Assembly: GCA_002779065.1 (NCBI GenBank)
Contig: PEXL01000045.1
Span: 1 to 5,296, forward strand
Length of the DNA: 5,296 nt
Source: Candidatus Diapherotrites archaeon CG08_land_8_20_14_0_20_34_12
Lineage (GTDB): Archaea; Iainarchaeota; Iainarchaeia; Iainarchaeales; 0-14-0-20-34-12
Direction of reading: 5' to 3'
Part shown: piece by piece, positions 1-4,509 of the stretch
Layout: each line of letters starts with the position of its first letter
How positions within the stretch are numbered: the stretch's first letter is position 1
The notes under the pieces: model-generated
The model's input: only the letters and a program-made list of their open reading frames with translations
The model's database searches: none
Told to the model about the DNA's origin: nothing
Position numbers and translations under genes: made by a program

Positions 1-531
1 CATGATATTAATGTGCAAAATAAAATAGGCTTTAAGCCTGAAAGCTGGGTAGGAAGCCCAGACGAAAACACATTATATTTAACCAATAATGCAATGGTGG
101 TAGATGGGCAATGGCAAGGACAAGCTTTACAGGTAACTAATGGAGTAGATTTTATACATAGTTTTATGACCAATGATGCATTTGGAGCAATAAGCAATTG
201 TGGATTAGACCAAAATTGTGCAATAATGACTGGAATGAATTTAATAAATGGGCAAGATTGGGGGGTAATACAAACAGCGGGAACTTCATTAGTATTGCAG
301 TCAGGAATGGGAATACAGGATTATGGCACTCTAATTATGGGCGGAGATGTAAATATAATAAATGATTTGAATGTTGTCGGGAATGTAATAATAGGAAATG
401 ATTTAAATGTTGGTAATGGAAATGAAGATGATATGAGTTTATGGATTGATGGTAATATAATGATAAAGGATACTGTTGCAGGTACTTGGCGTTCTTGCGG
501 TGTTTCAAGCGGAATTTGGAGCTGTAACTAA
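1..531 (+). CDS. Beta-repeat envelope-type protein, 5' end missing
   Basis: The reading frame is open from base 1 and ends at TAA 529-531, giving 176 visible residues. A GTG at 13 is the first possible start inside the window, but the residues before it (HDIN) continue the same style of sequence, so the gene most likely begins upstream. I do not recognise a named family. The chain is rich in Asn, Gly, Ile and Val. Residues 116-139 hold two tandem 12-residue units (DVNIINDLNVVG, NVIIGNDLNVGN), a pattern expected of a stacked beta-solenoid or stalk. A WIDGNIMI stretch follows, and the chain ends in a Cys-flanked segment (SCGVSSGIWSCN). There is no membrane helix in the visible part. The following secreted-protein gene starts 12 bases after this stop, which suggests co-transcription. 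A secreted or surface role is inferred from composition, repeats and neighbour; a viral fibre-like protein is an alternative. Confidence 0.75.
   Translation, partial: HDINVQNKIGFKPESWVGSPDENTLYLTNNAMVVDGQWQGQALQVTNGVDFIHSFMTNDAFGAISNCGLDQNCAIMTGMNLINGQDWGVIQTAGTSLVLQSGMGIQDYGTLIMGGDVNIINDLNVVGNVIIGNDLNVGNGNEDDMSLWIDGNIMIKDTVAGTWRSCGVSSGIWSCN
346..417 (+). repeat. Two tandem 36-base units coding 12-residue beta repeats
   Basis: Units 346-381 and 382-417 are in frame and adjacent and match at about 25 of 36 bases. The core AATGATTTRAATGTTG is shared. They encode the repeated N-D-L-N-V motif of the upstream envelope-type protein. Confidence 0.65.
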
Positions 532-532
532 T

Positions 533-536
533 GGAG
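533..536 (+). promoter_or_regulatory. Ribosome binding site GGAG
   Basis: GGAG lies six bases before ATG 543, a standard Shine-Dalgarno distance. It supports translation starting at 543 rather than at the ATG 531 that overlaps the previous stop (TAATG), and so supports the signal-peptide reading of the frameshifted gene. Confidence 0.55.
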
Positions 537-542
537 TATAAT

Positions 543-1168
543 ATGAAAAATATTTTTTTTTAATAATTTTAGTCAGTTTAATAGGAATATCTGCTTATCA
601 AATAACACCAATAGAGCCAAATGCTTCTGGCCTAATATCAAACAGCACATATAAAATAGAGCCGATCATTGTCACTATTAGTGGGACACAATCTAATTCT
701 GGTTATACTCTAAATTTTGGCTATGGTGCAAAATATCAGGATAGAAATGGAATATTAACAATAACAAGCCCTGCAAATAATGATAAATTTTATACCACAA
801 CAGGAACGCAAAATGTAACTATGTCTTATTCGTATTCTCCAGATACTTCTTTTGTAAAAACATATTGGGTAAAAAATGATACTAATTCATGGATAGATAA
901 TGCAAAAAATACCAGTTATACCTTTAATCTCACACAAGGGATACATAAATTATATGTAAAAGCACAACAACAGGATGATTTTAATGCTGAAGCAACTGCA
1001 ATAATTGTTGAAATAATACAAAATGTTTCGAGTGGGCAGACTGGCACACCTGGTGATGGCTCTGCAGGAATAACAAATAGTACTTCTTATTGGCTATGCA
1101 ATGATTCAAACTGCACAACAAAATGTCAAGCCATTATAAAAAATGGGATTATTACAGGTTGCACATAA
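543..1168 (+). CDS. Secreted Ig-like, sequon-rich protein, frameshifted in signal peptide
   Basis: Starting at ATG 543, the frame reads MKNIFF and meets TAA at 561, just after nine T (553-561). One extra T would continue into the next frame, which is open to TAA 1166-1168, and give a 208-residue protein. The restored N-terminus, MKNIFFLIILVSLIGISAYQ, is a typical signal peptide. Uninterrupted coding from 542 to 820 shows that the ATG at 821 lies inside a beta strand and is not the start. Residues about 72-160 look like an Ig-like sandwich: ITSPANNDKFY opens it, a YWVKNDTNSW strand lies in the middle, and GIHKLYVKA comes near the end. Ten N-X-S/T sequons (27, 34, 91, 112, 123, 129, 161, 179, 187, 190) suggest heavy N-glycosylation. 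The tail has cysteines 186, 191, 195 and 207. Function is unknown; an extracellular or surface role is inferred. The break may be a sequencing error, phase variation, slippage or gene decay. Confidence 0.7.
553..561 (+). repeat. T9 homopolymer at the frameshift
   Basis: Nine consecutive T follow ATGAAAAATA. The run falls in codons 4-7 of the signal peptide, and its length sets the frame. Nine T leads to a stop at 561, whereas ten would give a complete secreted protein. Runs of this kind are known slippage sites for polymerases and ribosomes. Confidence 0.8.
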
Positions 1169-1190
1169 CTAGGGCAGTATCTTGTGTTTA

Positions 1191-2048
1191 TTACAAACAG
1201 CTTTTCTTCCCTTCAGCATTCCTTGAAAATTTCCCCAATTCTTTTAATCTTCTTAATTTTTCATTTGAAAAAATAGGCCCGTCTCTGCAAACAAGCTGAT
1301 CATCAATTGCACATTGCCCACAAATTCCAATAGCGCACTTTACATATCTCTCTAAAGATAATTGGCAATTTATTTTTCTTTTTTCACAAATATCAAACAC
1401 CTTTTTCAGCAGAATTTCAGGGCCGCAAGCAAATACACAATCTATCCTTTTGCTTTTGATAAATTCTTCAAGCGCTTCTGTTGGATAGCCTTTCTTTCCA
1501 ACAGAGCCATCTTCGCTGAATATTTTTAATTCATTTGATAACTTTTTGAATTCCTTTTTAAAAAACAAATATTCTTTATTTCTTACCCCTAATGAAACAT
1601 AAATTTTGGATTTATTTTTTTTCAGTTCCTCAGCCAGCGGTTTTAATGGAGCTATTCCGCATCCGCCAGCAATAATTGCTGCATTTTTTGCCCCTTTAGT
1701 TTCAAATCCTTTGCCAAAAGGCCCTCTTATCCCGAGTATTGTGCCTTTTCTTGATTTGAATAATTCTTCAGTAAATGGGCCTCTCTTTTGGACAGTAATT
1801 GAACAATTTTTTCCTAGATTCGAGAAGGCAAATGGTTTCTCATTCACTCCAGGAAGCCAGAGCATGATAAATTGCCCTGGTTTTGCATCAATCTGTTTAT
1901 CAAAATAAAATGTCTTTATGTTTGGATTTTCTTCAATGATTTTTGTAAGCTTTACTGAATGAAAATCTTTAATGGAATTTGAGTAACCTGCTTGCGGATT
2001 TAATTCTTTGCCAAAATCTTTTTCATTGGACTTTTTTTCCTTAACCAT
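1191..2048 (-). CDS. pyrK: Dihydroorotate dehydrogenase electron-transfer subunit PyrK
   Basis: This 285-residue flavo-iron-sulfur subunit passes electrons from dihydroorotate oxidation in PyrD, through FAD and a 2Fe-2S cluster, to NAD in the cytoplasm. After a charged N-terminal extension (1-28) comes the ferredoxin-reductase FAD barrel, with EKPFAFSN at 70-77 in the place of the usual R-P-x-S motif (Lys instead of Arg). The nucleotide-binding half has AGGCGIAPLKPL (127-138) and ACGP (207-210). The C-terminal cluster site is Cys238, 243, 246 and 254 (C-x4-C-x2-C-x7-C), followed by RDGPIF. ATG 2048 overlaps the pyrD stop by eight bases, and a GGGG at 2057-2060 sits eight bases before it, indicating translational coupling. 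Other members of the reductase family, such as sulfhydrogenase gamma subunits, share this architecture, but the overlap with pyrD decides the assignment. The gene converges on the plus-strand secreted-protein gene with a 22-base gap and no strong terminator. Confidence 0.93.
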   Translation of the reverse strand: MVKEKKSNEKDFGKELNPQAGYSNSIKDFHSVKLTKIIEENPNIKTFYFDKQIDAKPGQFIMLWLPGVNEKPFAFSNLGKNCSITVQKRGPFTEELFKSRKGTILGIRGPFGKGFETKGAKNAAIIAGGCGIAPLKPLAEELKKNKSKIYVSLGVRNKEYLFFKKEFKKLSNELKIFSEDGSVGKKGYPTEALEEFIKSKRIDCVFACGPEILLKKVFDICEKRKINCQLSLERYVKCAIGICGQCAIDDQLVCRDGPIFSNEKLRRLKELGKFSRNAEGKKSCL

Positions 2049-2955
2049 GCGCTATTCCCCTTAATTTGTCCAGATTTTTGTAATTATGTTCCTTCATCCA
2101 TGCTTGCATTTCCTTATTTATTTTTCCAAATGCCTCAAACCCATTGTAATAAACTGCTGAGCCAATTCCCACACAAGATGCCCCGGCTTGCATTATTTCA
2201 ATCGCATCCTTTCCTGAAACAATTCCACCGGTTCCAATAATAGGAATCCGAACTTTTTCGTAAATATCATATACACACCTTATTGCAATAGGTTTAATCA
2301 TCGGGCCTGAAAGCCCGCCTTTCTTAAAAGTTAGCATAGGTTTTGCTGTTTCAATGTCAATTACCATGCCAGGGCCGGCAGTATTAATAGCGCAAATAGC
2401 ATCAGCCCCTGCATCTTCACAAGCCTTTGCAATATCTGCAATGTTATTTGCCTGTGGAGTCAATTTAGGAATAATTGGAATGCTTCCAGAAACATTTTTG
2501 ACATCAGAAACAATTTTAGAACAAAGTTCAGCATCAAGCCCGAAAGCAGAACCAAACTTTTCAACATTTGGGCAGGAAACATTTAATTCAATAGCATTTG
2601 GTTTCAATGCAGCAATATGCGCAGCAATTGTTTTGTAATCCTTAATTTTTTCACCAAAAATGCTAACAATAAATGGAATTTTCAATATTTTTTTTATTTC
2701 TTCAATCTCGGAATCAATATTTTTATATCCAACATTAGACAAGCCAACAGCATTTATTATGCCATATTGCAGCGCTAATACTGTAGGGTTTTTATGCCCG
2801 GCCCTTGGATTTGGGCCGATTGATTTTAATGTAACAGCTCCTGCCCCATTTTCTTCACATCTTTTCAATAAAGGAGCTGAAATACCAACAACACCTGAAG
2901 CTAAAATTAGCGGGCTTTTTAATTTAAGCCCTGCAATATTTGTTTGAAGACTCAT
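2041..2955 (-). CDS. pyrD: Dihydroorotate dehydrogenase, catalytic subunit, class 1B
   Basis: This 304-residue FMN-dependent enzyme oxidises dihydroorotate to orotate, the fourth step of de novo pyrimidine synthesis. Recognisable TIM-barrel motifs are LILASGVVG (16-24), TLKSIGPNPR (42-51), NAVGLSNVGY (68-77), AIELNVSCPN (121-130), IIPKLTP (161-167), AINTAGPG (189-196) and the phosphate-binding GTGGI (241-245). Cys128 in NVSCPN is at the position of the catalytic base; Cys rather than Ser marks class 1 enzymes, and the adjoining pyrK makes it class 1B, which uses NAD. Length is normal for the family. I chose ATG 2955: an in-frame TTG at 2973 would add only MKKNIR, whereas the family normally begins with a short lead such as MSLQTNIAGLKLKSP, and a TATA box is centred about 25 bases before this ATG. 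Pyrimidine-synthesis capacity is informative here, because many small-genome archaea lack it. Confidence 0.95.
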   Translation of the reverse strand: MSLQTNIAGLKLKSPLILASGVVGISAPLLKRCEENGAGAVTLKSIGPNPRAGHKNPTVLALQYGIINAVGLSNVGYKNIDSEIEEIKKILKIPFIVSIFGEKIKDYKTIAAHIAALKPNAIELNVSCPNVEKFGSAFGLDAELCSKIVSDVKNVSGSIPIIPKLTPQANNIADIAKACEDAGADAICAINTAGPGMVIDIETAKPMLTFKKGGLSGPMIKPIAIRCVYDIYEKVRIPIIGTGGIVSGKDAIEIMQAGASCVGIGSAVYYNGFEAFGKINKEMQAWMKEHNYKNLDKLRGIAHG

Positions 2956-2974
2956 CCTAATATTCTTCTTCAAA

Positions 2975-2990
2975 CTTATATTTAACCTTT
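2975..2990 (-). promoter_or_regulatory. TATA-box promoter of pyrDK
   Basis: On the minus strand the sequence reads AAAGGTTAAATATAAG, a good archaeal TATA element with purine-rich bases just upstream where a BRE would sit. Its centre (about 2980) lies about 25 bases before ATG 2955. Archaeal transcription usually starts about that far downstream, so the message may begin at or next to the start codon (leaderless). The upstream gene on the same strand ends over 100 bases earlier, in keeping with a separate promoter. Confidence 0.6.
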
Positions 2991-3043
2991 TTTTATCCTA
3001 AAAAAGTGCAAAAAATAGCGGAAGTTTGCCTAGAAAAAGATTT

Positions 3044-3069
3044 TTTCCTTAAGGAAATATTATTTTCCT
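3044..3069. terminator. Overlapping inverted repeats between genes, possible terminator
   Basis: A perfect 14-base palindrome TTTCCTTAAGGAAA (3044-3057) shares its right arm AGGAAA (3052-3057) with a second hairpin whose other arm is TTTCCT (3064-3069), so the two structures exclude each other. They lie 24 bases after the stop of the minus-strand gene ending at 3093. On that strand a T5 run follows at 3034-3038. The simplest reading is a terminator for the 3093-3641 gene; a dimeric-regulator site upstream of pyrD is the alternative. The rest of 2991-3092 is AT-rich with no gene that I can see. Confidence 0.35.
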
Positions 3070-3092
3070 ATGGTTTTTGTTATGTTTAAGAC

Positions 3093-3641
3093 TTATTTGA
3101 TTTCAGGATTAAAGAGCATATAACTTTTTGTTATCTCATCATACTTATTGTCTGTTCCAGCAAAAGTAACATTTTTATCAGTTACCATTATTAGTGTTGC
3201 ATGGTCTGTTTTTTCTTCAGGTATTGGAGCCCCTGTTCTATCCCCATAGCCAGGATGCGTGCAATAATACCTAAACTTGTATACTATCTGCTTTTCACCC
3301 ATCTTTTGATAGCCTACAAGCGTAATTGTATCTTTAAGACCATCATAAGCAAAAGTAGGTGTTTTTACAAGAAGGTAAGCCAAAGCAATCTTTGCATATT
3401 CTTCAATTAACGGATCTATTTCTTTCACTGTTTGCTGATCTTTATCAATTAACCCTTGATTCTCATTTGCTGAATTATTTGAATCAGTATTTGAATTGTT
3501 TTCTTGGTTTAAATTAAAATCAGTTTTATTTTGATTAAAATCAGATGCATTTTCTTGATTGTTAGTGTAAGCATAAAGTACAAAAACAACCAAAAATGCA
3601 ACAATCAAAACAATCAAGAAGAACGAATAGCCTGTTTTCAT
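3093..3641 (-). CDS. Membrane-anchored protein with CTHPGYGDRTG-motif domain, unknown function
   Basis: The product has 182 residues. Residues 6-24 form one strongly hydrophobic helix after a short MKTGY lead, most likely an uncleaved anchor with the rest outside the cell. Residues 27-62 are a disordered linker with 14 Asn and a short 7-residue repeat. Residues about 70-182 look folded: a helix (IDPLIEEYAKIALAYLLVKT), then strands carrying YYCTHPGYGDRTG (125-137), TDHATLIMV (145-153) and NVTFAGTDNKYDEI (157-170). The dense Cys, His, Gly, Asp and Arg block looks conserved rather than random; I believe similar archaeal hypothetical proteins exist but cannot name a function. Sequons occur at 31, 38, 48, 55 and 157. 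The ATG at 3641 has GGTGAT ten bases upstream (3652-3657), a good archaeal Shine-Dalgarno. It is divergent from a four-helix membrane protein gene, with 52 bases between the start codons. Confidence 0.85.
   Translation of the reverse strand: MKTGYSFFLIVLIVAFLVVFVLYAYTNNQENASDFNQNKTDFNLNQENNSNTDSNNSANENQGLIDKDQQTVKEIDPLIEEYAKIALAYLLVKTPTFAYDGLKDTITLVGYQKMGEKQIVYKFRYYCTHPGYGDRTGAPIPEEKTDHATLIMVTDKNVTFAGTDNKYDEITKSYMLFNPEIK
3504..3544 (-). repeat. 21-base tandem repeat in Asn-rich linker
   Basis: The 11-mer ATTAAAATCAG occurs at 3513-3523 and 3534-3544 (plus-strand reading), a 21-base period. It encodes the adjacent 7-residue units DFNQNKT and DFNLNQE in the linker of the membrane-anchored protein. 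This suggests linker growth by local duplication. Confidence 0.5.
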
Positions 3642-3693
3642 AAATTAAAGTATCACCAAAATGTTTTTATGCAAAATCAAAGTATTAGATACG
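3642..3693. promoter_or_regulatory. Divergent promoter region with one central TATA-like element
   Basis: The 52 bases between the two divergent ATGs hold an AT-rich element centred at about 3667-3668. It reads TTTTTATG on the plus strand and CATAAAAA on the minus strand. That centre is about 26 bases from each start codon (3641 minus, 3694 plus), the distance expected from an archaeal TATA box to a transcription start at the ATG. One element may serve both genes. Against this, the minus-strand gene has a GGTGAT site at 3652-3657 that a leaderless message would not need. The sequence alone cannot settle it. Confidence 0.4.
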
Positions 3694-4425
3694 ATGTCTT
3701 TAGCAAAAAAAGCCCTTATCTTTATACTTTCTTGGTTTTTTGTACTCCTGTTTACCACATTTATCTTATTTCAAGCAACTAGTGTTACTATTTTAGATTC
3801 TAGTTTTATTATTTCAAGCCTAGAAAAGAATCAGGCATATGATAAACTGTATGATGCTATGTCAGTTAATGTTCCTGAGTCAGCAAAAGCCGAGAATAAA
3901 GTATTATTCAAAAATAATTTTAATTCTCTGATTAAAAATGCAGTTTCAGCAATTTCTGACCCTAGCACAGATTATTCAATATATGAACAATATTTTGGCA
4001 ATAACAGTTCTGAGTTTAAGCAATTAATCCCAGTTCTTAAAGAAGCCTCTTTTTTATATGCTAACCGCATTATTCTGCTTATTGTTTGTGCAATTCTTTT
4101 GATTATTTTAATTCTGCTTGAAAGCATCCTTATGAATAAATTGAAAGTAATAGTAAAATTATTTTTTAAATCCTCAATTACCTTATTTTTATATGCAGGA
4201 ATAATGTTTGTATTAACTAGCGTTATATTTCCGCAACTTTTACCGAAGAATAATCCGCTGATTTCAATACTTTTAATAGCTATCTCTGAAATCCTTAATT
4301 CATTTACAAACCAGCTTCTTTTTTATGGTGTAATATGCCTTTTGTTTACCTTGCTTTTGTATCTAGTAATTTATCTGCTTGGCAAGAAAGAAAATCCAAT
4401 TAATAAGCAATTAGTTTCCAATTAA
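3694..4425 (+). CDS. Four-helix membrane protein with extracytoplasmic domain, unknown function
   Basis: From ATG 3694 the product has 243 residues. An earlier in-frame ATG at 3661 would add MFLCKIKVLDT, but it lies upstream of the likely transcription start. MSLAKKALIF gives the usual positive lead into the first helix (7-27). A roughly 95-residue loop (28-124) follows, with helical features, several Tyr and Asp residues, and overlapping sequons NNSS (103-106), so it is probably outside the cell. Three more helices lie at about 125-145, 160-183 and 207-229. The chain ends in a short polar tail (KKENPINKQL). No catalytic or transporter motif is visible. The topology of one helix, an outer domain and three helices recalls uncharacterised integral membrane proteins also seen in bacteria, but I assign no family. 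No clear Shine-Dalgarno precedes ATG 3694. The gene is divergent from the membrane-anchored protein gene and may be co-regulated with it. Confidence 0.85.
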   Translation: MSLAKKALIFILSWFFVLLFTTFILFQATSVTILDSSFIISSLEKNQAYDKLYDAMSVNVPESAKAENKVLFKNNFNSLIKNAVSAISDPSTDYSIYEQYFGNNSSEFKQLIPVLKEASFLYANRIILLIVCAILLIILILLESILMNKLKVIVKLFFKSSITLFLYAGIMFVLTSVIFPQLLPKNNPLISILLIAISEILNSFTNQLLFYGVICLLFTLLLYLVIYLLGKKENPINKQLVSN

Positions 4426-4427
4426 AT

Positions 4428-4441
4428 AGGCAAACATGCCT
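4428..4441 (+). terminator. Small hairpin just after a stop codon
   Basis: AGGCA (4428-4432) and TGCCT (4437-4441) can pair around an AACA loop, two bases after the stop of the four-helix protein gene. The stem is only five base pairs and no T tract follows it directly. It may protect the 3' end or add to the termination region downstream. Confidence 0.25.
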
Positions 4442-4453
4442 GAAACAAGAATA

Positions 4454-4509
4454 GAAAAAAGTAAGGGAATATTTGCTTTGAAATAATTCCCTTAAATAAA
4501 TAATTTTTT
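4454..4509. terminator. Bidirectional hairpin terminator between convergent genes
   Basis: TAAGGGAAT (4462-4470) pairs perfectly with ATTCCCTTA (4486-4494). After one bulged base, ATTT/AAAT extends the stem by four pairs, leaving a six-base loop. On the minus strand a T6 run (4455-4460) follows the stem after one base. On the plus strand a T6 run (4504-4509) follows nine bases later. The element lies between the converging four-helix protein and surface protein genes and so could end both transcripts. In archaea the T tract is the main signal, and both strands have one. Confidence 0.55.

Noticed and set aside
537..542. TATAAT resembling a bacterial -10 box
   Set aside because: It sits between the ribosome site and the ATG, has no -35 partner, and the organism looks archaeal.
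1131..1146. CCATT/AATGG inverted repeat with a T6 run on the minus strand, as a pyrK terminator
   Set aside because: It lies inside the coding end of the convergent gene and has only a five-base-pair AT-rich stem, so it is too weak to claim.
821..1168. ATG 821 as the start of a 115-residue protein
   Set aside because: Coding continues in the same frame back to 542 with a signal peptide, and 821 falls within a beta strand of the Ig-like domain. It is an artefact of the frameshift.
1191..1202. KKSCL end of PyrK as a lipidation (CaaX-like) signal
   Set aside because: It has only one residue after the Cys, does not fit the motif, and PyrK is a soluble cytoplasmic subunit.
1606..2947. Plus-strand open frames opposite pyrK and pyrD
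   Set aside because: They are antisense shadows of two well-supported genes and show no protein-like motifs.
2956..2973. TTG 2973 as the pyrD start
   Set aside because: It would add only six atypical residues, and it lies between the TATA box and the likely transcription start.
3024..3032. Shared 9-mer TAGGCAAAC (minus strand here, plus strand at 4427-4435), both sites after stop codons
   Set aside because: Nine bases shared in two AT-rich intergenic stretches can occur by chance, and the flanks do not match.
3661..3693. ATG 3661 as the start of the four-helix membrane protein
   Set aside because: It overlaps the TATA-like element and has no ribosome site. MSLAKKALIF from 3694 is a more natural lead into the first helix.
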